Positions 33,580 through 44,362 of a stretch of DNA of 64,000 nt are shown here, piece after piece. The stretch's first letter is position 1. Every line of letters starts with the position of its first letter. The notes below the pieces were generated by a model. The model was given only the letters and a program-made list of their open reading frames with translations, was not told the DNA's origin and searched no databases. Source of the stretch: Lepas anatifera (lineage: Eukaryota; Arthropoda; Thecostraca; Lepadidae); assembly GCA_034440635.1 (NCBI GenBank), contig JAOTON010001898.1:1353501-1417500 (forward strand). The letters are read 5' to 3'. The position numbers and the translations under genes are program-made.

Positions 33580-34433
33580 TCTTGGAGGTAAGGAGCCAGT
33601 CGCACAACAATTGGCCAAAGCAGCAAACAATTCACATTTTACTAGGGCAAGCTTAAGATTCCGATAGAGGCTATGAAGAGCTCGGTGAATGCTCGGTACT
33701 AATCCTCAGCCAGCTTGTCACTCCTGACAGCTGGCTGGTATTCGATTGCCTGAATTTGAAATATTCTGACCAGAAATGGCTACGTTAAGAAACTGGTGAC
33801 TGCTATAGCTTCTCCTGTTTCAAGGTATTCCAGAACTTAATGTGGTGAACGATCCCACAGAACGTCGTGTGAAGCTGGTGGAAGATTTCGTGAGCCATCC
33901 AAAGGGTAAAAAATATGGAGCAGGGTCTTCTTCTAGCAGTGTCAGAGCACTTAAATTGTTCGCAAGAGAATAGGGAGAAGCACCTGCCCCAACGAAATTC
34001 TCCAACGAATGTTACCAGAGAAAGGGTCGCCTCCGGAAGGCATTCCTGTTCTGTCGGGATTTAGAGTACTAGGGTGCTAAACAATTTAATTTCAGGTCTT
34101 TTGTGGAATAACATGTATTTGTGTTGCGCCGCAAATACATCTGACAAGTAAATGCCTGCATATTAATTCCCATCTACCGCTCTTATACTCACGCACGTGC
34201 CACGCTGTCTTTACTGGTAGGTTATGCACCCCTTTCATCCCAATTTAACAAGGGGAGACTGCAACGCCGGGCAGCCAATCGTGCCTAAAACGTGAAATCT
34301 TTAACCGTTTTGAGGTGATCTTTCCCGTTGTCGTAGATGCTTGGAATGTGGCTCGTTGAAATCAGAGTTAAATATATAATTGAAAACGTGGGTTCGAGCC
34401 TGAAAAGTAAAAGAAGGTTTTTTTTACGACCCT
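33580..34433 (+). repeat. right inverted arm with fragment of a second gene family
   Basis: Inverse of the left arm (26290-27975). The plus strand at about 33822-33960 encodes GIPELNVVNDPTERRVKLVE, then DFVSHPKGKKYG, ending in a stop after KLFARE. The VVND-x-x-ER-x-V-x-L-x-x-DF pattern resembles the C-terminal motif (VVNDCAERGV type) of another uncharacterised multi-copy protein family of invertebrates. In both arms this fragment reads outward, toward the element ends. The left-arm version has lost some of the conserved residues. Confidence 0.7.
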
Positions 34434-34973
34434 ACTGTACCATGCGCCAGTGCGTACATATGGCACCACAATGTTCTGCACCAGCGGAGGATCCGTAGTT
34501 GCGTGGGCACGTGGTGAGGCCCGTCGATCAGGTGGCGCTTCACTTTGATATCAAAGTAAAGTTTGAAATAGAACCGCAGACAGAACTGCACAAGCAGTTC
34601 CGGGGGTTTCAGCGGCTCGCCCGTCAGCCCGTGCTCTCTGGTCCACATCATGAGGAGAGCCTCGCCAGTGGTGAGCCACCTGGAGAGCACGATGGGACCT
34701 CCAATTGACCGCAGTTGACCTCCTTCAGAGCGGCCAACTGCGGTGGTAGGATGCCAGTTTTGACAGCCTGCACGTATTTGTAGCTGACCCAAGCGTCAGT
34801 GGAGAGGGTTTTGACGACGTCTTCAGGAAGAGCTATGAGGTATTTTCCACCAGACAGGGTGCGGAAGTTGGGATTTAACTCCATCTTAGATACCTTGGAG
34901 AGAAGCTTTCCGATTTCTCCAGTGAAGCCATCCTTGCTGGATGTTTTACCATTCTTTACCATTGTTGTCTCCT

Positions 34974-35050
34974 ACCGACTTGGGCTCACTAATAGCCATA
35001 GTAATGGGTGAGTTCCGAGACGTTGAAATAAATAAATAAATAAATAAGCT
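34974..35050 (+). mobile_element. tiny retrotransposed tail with (AAAT)n end
   Basis: About 75 bp ending in a run of AAATAAAT repeats (35028-35048) sits inside the split gene, between codons for RHLVEKL and those for NGKTSSKDGF. Removing it restores near continuity. A short body with an AAAT-type tail fits an extremely 5'-truncated LINE or SINE insertion on the plus strand. Confidence 0.55.
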
Positions 35051-36056
35051 TCTCTACGAGATGGCGAAGCGGCAACTCGTTGGTGTGGATGAGGCACACG
35101 CTCCAGTGGCACTTGTGTCCCAGCATCCTCTCCAAGTGTGCATTTGTCCCGCCCCTCCATCTCGTGTTTCCGTTGCATGAGTCGCCACCCAACGTGGTAC
35201 AGGTCTCTTTGGCGCCGTAGCTTCGTAGAACTTCGTACCATCCTTCAGCCACCTTCTTGGCAGGCTTTTCAGGCTGAACAGCAGGCTCTGGGCTGCAGGG
35301 GGAGAGGTAGCGCCCCGTAGGCTCTGCTGTCACAGCGATGTGTCCCTCCTTTATGATCTTGGGGTGAAGGCGTCCACAGGTATCTAGCACCAGTGTCTTG
35401 GTACTGTCTTTCCTGCCATCGAAAGTATATTGCCTCTATGCATTCTCCCTTTGGCTCTGACATCCTCTGTCTCCCGTGCTGCAGACATGACAGCCTATCT
35501 GGCCCTGCGCAGCTTGCTGGGGTCAACCGCCAGGTATGACATTTTCTCAGTGAGGTGACCCGCAGCAATGAGATCATTCAGAAAGCTGTAAGCCACGGTG
35601 GCCGCTGCTGCTGGCGATGCCTCGAACCTTAGACTTTCTGATGCCGTTTTCGTGATGCTCATGTACTTTCTCTTCAGTACCGGCGTCGTTAAGTACCTCA
35701 TCACTAGGTACACGTGTTCTGCCCCCCCCAGTTTCTCCACTAGCAGCTTGTTGACTAGACTCCTCACCTCACACTCTTCCTCCCTGGTAAGACGTCTTGT
35801 AGGAGGCTCATACTCCATCTCATCACCCTGTTCTGTCAGTTCAATATCATTAGCATCGAGATCCAGTGTTCGCTTCTTCAAGTTTTCCTTCTCTGGCTCC
35901 ATTTTCCTCTTCTTCATTTTCATCCTCGTTCAGCCGCCTTCAGCTTTAGCCGCCTTGTTTTCCAGAATCTTGTCGTATTTTCTGGTTGTCTTGGAATCAG
36001 CTACCGGCATCTGCATTCCCCGCGTTCTCCTACCTTCAGTCTCTGACTGTGGAGCC

Positions 36057-36323
36057 CATAGACGGATCCATGATTTCTGATCGGGGGGAAGGGGGTGGCA
36101 CCTTCCCGGGGGGGCGCCATCCGGACCAGGGGGGTGCCACTTTTGACGGGCAAAACCTATCAGGCGGGCGCAAACTTCTATCGGTGGGCGCCGATTTTCG
36201 CATCCTGGGGGGGTGTAGGAAGCAATATTTCAGGGGGCGCCATCGACCTTTCAGGGGGCGCCGTGGCCATTTCAGGGGGCTCCGAGGGTCGATGGGGGGC
36301 ACGTGCCCCTGGATCCGCCTATG
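36057..36323. mobile_element. 267-bp hAT-type MITE in the split gene
   Basis: Ends CATAGACGGATCC and GGATCCGCCTATG are inverted repeats. The 8-bp flanks are GTGGAGCC (36049-36056) and GTGGAACC (36324-36331), 7 of 8 identical, fitting a hAT-type duplication. The body is rich in GGGGGCGCC-type text. Excision in silico rejoins the ELVWFH codons to the following QSETEG codons. Confidence 0.85.
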
Positions 36324-36863
36324 GTGGAACCATACCAATTCCTCCACTGGCAACTTCATATCTCGTGGACAGGTGCAATTGATGTGGACCCCCTTCTTGC
36401 ATTGTTTAGTGTTTGGGCAGCCGAAATCAGACTCGTGACACAGGTAGATAGTGTGGCTACAGAGCACAATGTCAAACCGTCTGTCGAGACTGTTTTCCAC
36501 CTCTGTCCTCTCCCCAGTCTTCCACCTGCCGTGGGCAGCGTTGATCGCTCGGTTCAATAACCTTTCGATTTTCCGTACGAGACTTTTTCCACCCACTGTA
36601 AATGGTGCTGTGAAGAGAACGCTGGCTTTCTGCCACAGCCTCTACCGGAGGGGCGAGATCTGAGGCGATCTCCTTTGAAGAGTAGTTCCTGTAGTCGACC
36701 CCTTTCAATTGCTTGGTCTCTCTCATAAGCAACGCCCCTGTATAAAAGCCCTATTTGTTGGCACATCAGCGACAGAGAACTCCTTTGGAGCACTGGCAAA
36801 GGTGGACAGATTACATTCCGTCTTCTGCGCCGTCCGAGGCCCTGAAGTGCTAGGCAACGCCAT

Positions 36864-37419
36864 GTCTCAAACAATAGCAGAATATGTCAAACTTTGATCG
36901 CGTTTCTACGTAGCAAGATTGCCGCAAATAAACAAATGGTCAAGAATAAAAAGTTTATAAAATACAAATAGCTGCCAGAATCTGCCTGAGCCATTTCCAA
37001 TTTTTTTTTAAGACAGTTCACTGTACCCTACTGTCCACCCATGCTGCAACTGGCAAGCTCATCCAGGCCGTAGAAATATCCAAACCTGAAAACAACATCC
37101 TCGAAGACGCATCGAATAGGTTAGGAAGGCTGGTCTCCTGGTCAATCATCACCCTCGTGCAGCCACCGAAGTCTTGGGTGACCTAAGCCTCCGGCCTAGT
37201 GGTTCAATCACTAGTATGATATTTTCAGCGGGTGAGCGAGGCTTAGAGCTTACGTCCAATTTGATTACTGTAATCATATGAAAGATATTTCTTCAGGGTT
37301 TGAAATAATACGATAAGCCCCTTTATTTTGAACTTTCAAGCTGGCTGAAAATTTATACCGAGAGCTTTCGGTGAAATTAAATATGCAGATAGTAGTTTCT
37401 CAAAACGCTCAACAAAACT
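36864..37419. other. no gene recognised
   Basis: Sequence upstream of the split gene on the minus strand. No promoter could be argued, and no repeat shared with the rest of the window was noticed. Confidence 0.35.
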
Positions 37420-39340
37420 TCTATCTCAGTTCAAAACTCACCATAAGAGTCGAACACTCCCTTAAATATGCAGGTGAATACTTACCATTTTCAATCCAGC
37501 GGCCACTGCTGGCCGATATTGGCTGTTCCGCTGCACCCTCTCCAGTTTCCGTTCGAAATGAATTAGAAAATATCCGTTGCAAGCACTTTAATGCAACTTT
37601 CTGCAGGAGTTTGGGGTACCGTGAACACGTGAGTAAACAAAGACGAAATTCGAGTTTTATGTCAATAAATATCCCTGCGAGTGAAAGAACTTGATTTTTC
37701 CATCTCCGAACATTTTTAACCTTTGCTAGCATGGTCTCAAAATTATATAAATCCACCTCTGCTTTGTTTGAAAACACGATTCTTGATACCATCAGTTTTT
37801 TAGATCACTTCGTTGGAGCTCTGGGAAAATGGCTGACGTTCCAATGCCTCCTCACCATTAGACTGTGAGCTTTCCACTAATGCTGACACGCAGAGGAGTC
37901 AGTGTAAGTGCGGCGGAAGAAATCTGTGCGGTGCGCCGGGTGTGTACATTCCTTGCTTGAGCAAGTATCATGCATTGGTGTTTGTAGAACCTGCCGTAGG
38001 CTTTTGTAATGTTGGGTGCAAGTCGGGAATTTAGCAAATACACTAAGATCGTGGAGGTGTGCCCTGCAACTGTTCACACTGCTGTCCAAAAAAACATAGT
38101 GTCATCTGCATTGGCTGAAATTTTGTACTCTCGGGATTTGATTCTCACTCCTTTTATGTCAGGATTTTTATTTAAGCTTTCAAGAAGTACTCAAATTACT
38201 AAACGGAAAACAATTGTCCCTATAGGGACTTAACAAGTCTCCCTTTCTACATGATGTTTGAAGCTCTATGCTTTTAGAAAGATGCCCATTATTCTGGAGG
38301 ATTTTGTGGAGGATATGAGCCCAACTATTCTGGAGGATAAATCAATGTATTATTAAACGAGATTATGATACTTTCGGGGAAATTAGGTCTTTTTAGAATC
38401 AACCTAGCGAAATCCCAACTAACAGAATTAAACGCGTCCTTGATATTAAACTAAGAAAGAGGGCCGAGTTTTTCTTCGCTTTGAGTTTCTGGATAAGATC
38501 ATAAGTTAGCCTGGCATTATCAGCAATACACCTTCCCTTCATAAAACCAGTTTGTTCCTGCCCGACTAGTACGGGAAGGACTCGCTTTATCCTACTCGCA
38601 ATGTTAGAGGCTATAGTTTTGTAGCTGGAATTTAGCAACGTTAGCTGTCTTTATGAACTTATCTCATTTCTCGGTTTGTGAGGCTTTGTAATCAAAATAA
38701 GGATTCCATCTTTTAAGGCCCGCGGTAACTTCATTGCACCATAACTTCAATTTCTCATACGAAAGAAATAAGTATTATCTTTCCCCAAAATGTGTTATAA
38801 AGTTCGTTTGGAAATCAGTCCGTGCCAGGTGCTCGGTTACGCGATGATTGCTTAACAGTGGCTGAAAGCTCATCTAATGCGACTGATGCATATATATATA
38901 TTTTTTTTTGCCTGTTCCAACTCGGGTATATTATGAGGTTGATATTATCAACAGAGATAGTCTCCTCCTCATTATTGATTACTTTTTTCGCAAAGAGGGA
39001 ATTAATATTTTACTACTGTTTCCAAGATCTCCTGCTAGTCTGATGTAGAGTCGTTTGCATTTCCCGCAAATATAGTATAAGTACAATTGTGTAATTACGC
39101 ATTTTGAGATTTGAAAGGCGTTCGGAGTGTTTCTTGCCCTTTTCATACCATTTGATACGAGCCCTTGTGACAATTAGTTATTTATTGATCGACCGTATCT
39201 GTTCTAGATTTCTCTGAAAATTTCCAATTGATTATGCTGCTCTTCTGTAAGTGATCTTCTATGCACTCTAAACCATATATTTTTACTCATTTGATTCTCA
39301 TCGTTGTTCATTTTCTGTCTTTTATTTATGAATTGCAAAA
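37420..39340 (-). pseudogene. L1/Tx1-like LINE ORF2 relic (reverse transcriptase)
   Basis: On the minus strand, in order: a linker region (39173-38979), NRAPGTD (about 38830), ILILITKPHKPRNEI, LLNSSYKTIASNIASRI, QEQTGFMKGRCIADNARL and YDLIQKLKA (38640-38400). Next are LSKSIELQTSCRKGDLLSPY (about 38300-38240), SANADDTMFF (motif C, about 38098-38125, with N in place of the usual Y/F), and then VRRWKNQVLSLAGIFI (about 37700). These match the order of L1/Tx1 reverse transcriptases. Frequent frameshifts and stops mean the copy is dead. It has neither the endonuclease at its start nor its C-terminal domain. Confidence 0.75.
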
Positions 39341-42300
39341 GATATTGTTTCTCTCAGCAAATGCATTATACGAACCTCCCAAAACTCCTGTCAAGTTATC
39401 TTAATGTCAACCTCTTCTGGATGGTCAACCACAAGCGATTCCGCTTTCCGAAACCCACCGCCAGATGCAGGTATTAGTTTAAGAAAAATAGCCGTGGGAT
39501 ATTCAGGTTTGATGCTACCTCACTGGAACCTGTGCCACAGCCGTGCACGACCAATTCTGTTGGTACATAAAGTACTATTTTGTCATTATCATTCATATAG
39601 ATATGTAAAACACAAACGGACTGCAGTTAGCAACGAACATTAGTAGAAATTGATACCGATGGTGATACTGGATAGCCAGAACTGTTTTTCAGAAATGGCT
39701 CTGTCGTCCGTCAATAGCGTTGAATGGATCCGAATAGCCGCAGCACTTAGGGCGTTGTCTCAGCACAGCCGTGTATGGGATCAAGCATAGCTGCTGCGCA
39801 CAGCTTCCATGAATGCGCAGCGGCGTCGCCACAGAATTATTACGGGGGGGTGGGCCCTGGATTGGCGAAGACTGGGGGAGGGGGGTGGCAGGCGAATTCT
39901 GAAAACTTTGGCTGAATATGAAATTCTAACGACGATTCGCTTCACTAATACATTTATGTAGATGCACGCAGGTAACAGGGAGAGAATGCCAAAACATTAG
40001 GTCGAGGTCCAGAATGTTGGGTCCCCCCTGATTCACCAGTAGGGGGATGCGTCTCCCGTCTCACCCATTTCGACGACCATGTGAATGGATGTCAAGCAAA
40101 ACGACATGTGGGAGCGGGCATCGGCAGGCTTCTGAGAGGAGGGAGAGGCAGCGGCGCTCCGGCAGTGCCGGCGGTGTCTCTGATGGCTATATCAGCTCGT
40201 AATCGGGTGCACCGCTCCAATCGACACCATCAGACCCAGCAGAGAGCTGCGGCAGTCGGAGACAGGCGTCAGTCGCCGCGCGCTCCTCCAGATTCTTCAA
40301 TAATTATATGACGTGTCTAGTGGTGCCGCCAGAGATTGGATGAGCGGCATTCCAGTGGCGAGGGCATGCGCCGGCGCCGTCCCCACCGCTGCCCAATACA
40401 GGTGGGCCACTGTCCACTTTATGGCGGCTGTAAAACATTAGGTGCGCGCCGGGCCCTCTGAACAGCAGCGCTGTTTACCCAACTGGCAGGCGCGTCGGCA
40501 AAGAAGAGACTAATTGTCCGCCGTGCTCGTGCGTTTGAGATCTATAGAGAGAGGGGAGGAAGAGAAGAGAAGAGAAGAAGGGGAGAAAGGGGAAAGGAGA
40601 CAACGCTGGGGAGGAAATGAAAAGAGAGCGGAGTGTATGCCTGTGAGGCGGTAGAAATGTGTGTTTGAAACAAGAAGAATACGCACTCGTGTATCAGCAT
40701 GCGCTCACCAAAGTTGCCAGATATGAAGATTTTGTCTTGTTGGTCATTGTAGGTATAATGCCAAATTTGGCCGATTATGCCAAGCAATCTGTGCACTTAG
40801 ATACTGGTGCAATCTTGTAAAATTTCGCTAAGAAGCCTGGGCCATGTATGTACCTTGATTTGTTCAGCTTGACACTCGCTAATCAGTAGGTAATCACTCT
40901 GGAGCAGAAAAATAAAACTCGAAAAGAAAATTATACAAAAATTGCATCCAAGTGACCTACATTTTGCATTTCTATTCGGAAATAACTCATAGCTGAAACT
41001 TCTAGGGAGCGGGTGAAAATAGATCGTTTATTTTATCATTTATACTTGCAGTTATTACGATGGTTTGAATGCATTATAGTTGAATGCAGTTATTCTGAAC
41101 AATCCCCACATAACAGCCAGTCAATGCAAAGCATCTGATCTGTGTCAAGCTGCCGGCAGAATATTGCACAGGCCACGGCGCGCATGCGCAGAAAGGCATC
41201 TTTCAGCGCTTTGACTACTGTCAGGGTCTGTGTGCTGATGACGCAAGCATACTATACTAGACATGGCTTCACGTACACGTCACCTTCAGGCTCCGGCTAC
41301 AGGATTGGCACCGCTGGGATAGCGAGGCAGGTGGCGCGCGTGAGGCATTTCTCAGCCTCGTAGTGGCGCACCGTGTAGTGAGTGGCACGTTCATGTGCAG
41401 CAGATTTTCGCTGCATGCATGTGCAGCAGTGCAGATTGAGACAGCATATTGGATGAGCGGCCGAGGGACTTGTTTTTCTGAATTTCCGCTGCTGCTGGCG
41501 GACCAACTGTTACCGCAGGCTATCATGTCAAATCACGACGTCACAAACAGACCTCGGCCACAGAATGCGGAGACCAGCCTCTGCCGGGGATGGCAACAAT
41601 TGTGACACATTTACGGTATTAGCAAGATGCACTGAATTGGAAGTATTAAACTCCAATATGCGAGCAACATGCTAAGGCACCAGTTATAACAGCAATTCAG
41701 GCCGGCAGGGGTGCCAGCCGCGTCATTGCCATGCCATATGAAACAGTAAAAGTGTGATCCCACACGGCAACCTCTCAGATTTCTATGAAATCAGGTAAAT
41801 GGGGGCTCTTCATAATCTAGAATCCGAATGCATTGTCCAAATTGACCTCCAACTATGAGATGCATCGCCACAGTGGCGTCAGACTGTGACGTCACTACAT
41901 ATTTGAACATATTCAAAGCCCTCTATCCCAAAAGTTCCAGTGGTATTTGAAATCGGTTAACAGTTTCGAAGGGAAAATTCTTAAGATGAGATGAATGACA
42001 TCTTTTTTAAATCAGCCTAATTACGCACAGCGCCTAATTACGTACAATTGTAAAGAATGTCGCTAAATGAGACCTCACATGAACTGAGTTCAGCGGACTG
42101 TATTTACTATACTCGGCGATATTTTCTGCTTGGTCGTGAGCATTTGCGGACGTTTACGCAGTGACGATTTCAATGAAGGTTTTTTAACAACGTCTTTTCC
42201 GATTGTCATAAAAATGACCTCTTGCTAGTTGTAATGCCTCACGTGTGTGTTTTTTTAACGCGGTATCCTAACTGGGACGTCGCCGACGGCCGGCGGCAGT

Positions 42301-42884
42301 TGCAGAGCGGTAATTTACCTGTCTCCTGGAGTTTTGGCCGACAGAGGGACGGTTCCACTTTGGTAGCTATCTGGCAGCTCAAGTTGCGACGAACTGTTGC
42401 TTACCAACAATAAAAAATTAGCTGGCAGCAAAAGTTATTAAAATGACGGTGTAGGAGAAAAAGGTAATCATGTTCAATTTCCATTGACTTTCAGAAACAA
42501 ACAAACAACACACATACAGGCTTCTGACGCAGACCGTCGGCGTCGGAAGTCGGACAATGCTTATGCGTTTCGTGTCCTAACCGAAAATCGCGGTCGTTGC
42601 GGCAGATCGGCCTCTTGTGACGCGTTGCAATGCCATGAGTCTTGGTTAGGAAACCGCGTCAACACCTATGTAAGGTGGGCATTTTCAATAGTGTAGATGC
42701 AATGGAGAGGAAGGAACCATCTCTCAATATTTTACCATTATTGTGATGAAAAACAACACTATTGAGCACAAACGCTTAAATGTAAAGCTGGTGCCTAATT
42801 ACACAGAGGATAGGCGTTACTGAATGCGCATGCATGCGAGACCAAATATCCTTGCTGGACGAAAGCATAATTGTTAACTCATGC
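39341..42884. other. repeat-poor region with homeodomain-type sites, no gene
   Basis: Apart from a purine-rich tract at 40550-40625, no repeat shared with other parts of the window was seen. 40080-40520 is GC-rich. At 42017-42047 two GCCTAATTACG sites lie 17 bp apart, and a third CCTAATTAC occurs at about 42792. TAATTA is the core of many homeodomain binding sites. Short open frames on both strands lack motifs. This could be upstream regulatory DNA of the exon at 46320-47540, but that is inference only. Confidence 0.35.
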
Positions 42885-43060
42885 ATGAACGGGGCTTGTG
42901 GTTACCCGCCCCCTCGGGTTTTTTGAAGATAGAAAAAACGGAGGTGTGTAGCGCCGCCGTACGTGGCATACCTTTTATCTGATCATTTTTACAACTTCAT
43001 CAAAAATTTAAGGTTGGGTCTCTCAGTTCAGGTAACCAGTACATTTCAAGTGAAAAGTTG
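42885..43060 (-). mobile_element. MITE-1 fragment
   Basis: Similar to one end of the 842-bp TTAA element: ATGAACGGGG, TACCCGCCCCCTCGGGTTTTT, GCGCCGCCGTACGTGGCATA and the TTTTTACAACTTC segment, in the same order. The outer end has decayed and the inner part stops at a SINE (43105-43197). Confidence 0.75.
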
Positions 43061-43104
43061 GGCAGGGCATAAGCTAGGCTTGAGCTGGGGCAGAACACCA
43101 ACGC

Positions 43105-43197
43105 CTCTGGGTGGGCTCGAACCCGCGACACTCTGCTCATACAAAATATTACAGGCCGAGCCGAGCGCGCGCGCTAACCGACTGTGTCACCCAGACC
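43105..43197 (-). mobile_element. tRNA-derived SINE, copy 2
   Basis: Same head as 31630-31719: on the minus strand GGGTTCGAGCCC (B-box) preceded by a GTTAGCGCGCGCGCTCGG segment. The A-box region is weaker (GACACAGTCGG). The tail (to about 43060) also resembles copy 1. Confidence 0.65.
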
Positions 43198-44049
43198 TCA
43201 CACCGCTGTATTCCGAATGGTAAAAATCAAGGGAAGTGGGTAAAATTTTGCCATATGTCAACATCCCAACAGGCTGCAAATAACTATAACATCGGATTAT
43301 TCCTCTTCGAATATTTTGTCTAACATCCACTATGGGTGGTTTTTCACTTGATACGTAATTTTGTATAAAAATATACACTCGGGATATTGGCCAAAATAAT
43401 AAAACAGACTAGAAAGGTATCAGTGATCACCCTCACTAGTATGTGATAAACGATGCTAATATGTTTCCCGTTTCCTGACTTCATCCCAATTATGATATCT
43501 TATGATTTAATTGACCTATCAAACTTCTCATTTCAGATAATGAATAGATTATGCTTAATAAAGTTTGGAAATGGAAAGAGAGGCATTAAAATTCTTTGAT
43601 TTATACACAAAAATATTTCAAAAATTCAGACAACACAAAACACAAAGACAATTGCTTGTCTTTCGGCACTGAAAGCAATCAACCAAAAAGTTTAAGAACC
43701 GTGATCTTTGAGGAAAACTTTTCGCTAGGATTCGCCCTTTCAATGCTTGACACTACTTGTGAAGTCACCCACTGCCTCAATTCCACCAAATAAGGTATAA
43801 CGCGAATGCTGAGAGTTGAACGTCGTGATCTAACAAGGGTACATAGCTTTTAACAAATAATGATAATGATAAACAATAACCAATTAGGAACGGCAACGTC
43901 ACCCGGGAGATTAATAGTGGAGTATTATAGCATACAAACCGATTTTTATAGGCCTAAATATAGAAGGTCGGACAATCACGGTTAGACGGCCGTGCACAGT
44001 GGCTTCTGGCTGCCTGGAGGCCGGGTGGCGGCGACATCCAAAGGGTGTG
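43198..44049. other. no gene recognised
   Basis: AT-rich sequence. Short frames only (for example 43596-43793, plus) without motifs. Confidence 0.35.
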
Positions 44050-44057
44050 GTAACTGG

Positions 44058-44354
44058 CAGGGGCGGACGCAGACCCGAGTTTTTTTTTTTTGGGGGCAAA
44101 CCCATGTCTGCCTCTCCTCCTGGGAGGGGGGTGGGTGGGACGTGCAATTTGGGTGCTCAACAGACCTAGTATAAGCTACCTCTCCAAGTACATGATCGCT
44201 CTCCTGGTGGGGGGAGGGGTGGGAGCGAATATTTTTTTGCTCGACAGACCTAGTGAAAACACCATTTTTTTCACAAAAATATCCGGCCTTTGGCCCCCTT
44301 CAGCGCTTTGGGGGGACCATGGTCAAAATGCCTCCCTCCCTGCGTCCGCCAATG
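44058..44354. mobile_element. 297-bp hAT-type MITE, copy 1
   Basis: Ends CAGGGGCGGACGCAG and CTGCGTCCGCCAATG, flanked by GTAACTGG (44050-44057) and GGAACTGG (44355-44362), 7 of 8 identical. Shares its whole body with 52164-52468 (CAAACCCATGTCTGCCTCTC, and AGTACATGATCGCTC). Non-coding. Confidence 0.9.
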
Positions 44355-44362
44355 GGAACTGG

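Larger units (their letters stand above)
26290..34433. mobile_element. 8.1-kb composite insertion bounded by ~0.85-kb inverted repeats
   Basis: The left boundary AGGGTCGTTAAAAAAAACC and right boundary (minus strand) AGGGTCGTAAAAAAAACC start two inverted arms that match over about 850 bp. They lie exactly between two pieces of one minus-strand gene. The bases outside include ACAGT on both sides, but a clean target duplication could not be proven. Inside are a nested 836-bp TTAA element, a CR1/Jockey-type LINE, a SINE, a degenerate array and an L1-type endonuclease fragment, most of which are later arrivals. No transposase specific to this element is recognised. Confidence 0.65.
34434..36863 (-). 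pseudogene. uncharacterised multi-copy (transposon-like) gene, N-terminal and middle parts, split
   Basis: A methionine codon at 36861-36863 opens MALPSTSG. Then come PTNRAFIQGRCL and LLMRETKQLKGVDY, VRKIERLLNRAINA, a cysteine cluster C-x6-C-x6-C-x5-C-x4-H-x2-C-x-C at about 36370-36465 (could bind zinc), and LPVEELVWFH. After a small-element insertion follow RKYDKILENKA, LTREEECEVRSLVNKLL, MSYLAVDPSKLRRAR, then EPTGRYLSP, LGGDSCNGNT, HLERMLGHKCHWS, HTNELPLRHL (35058-35087), KDGFTGEIGKLLSKV, SRWLTTGEAL and LYFDIKVKRHLIDGPHH. I recognise this order from a widespread uncharacterised family, largely of arthropods. Biochemical role unknown to me. Frameshifts, stops, two insertions and the 8.1-kb split make it a dead copy. 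The remaining C-terminal third is at 25842-26289. Confidence 0.75.

Noticed and set aside
35598..36080. 160-codon plus-strand frame
   Set aside because: Antisense shadow of the minus-strand gene-family relic, whose frames carry the conserved blocks.
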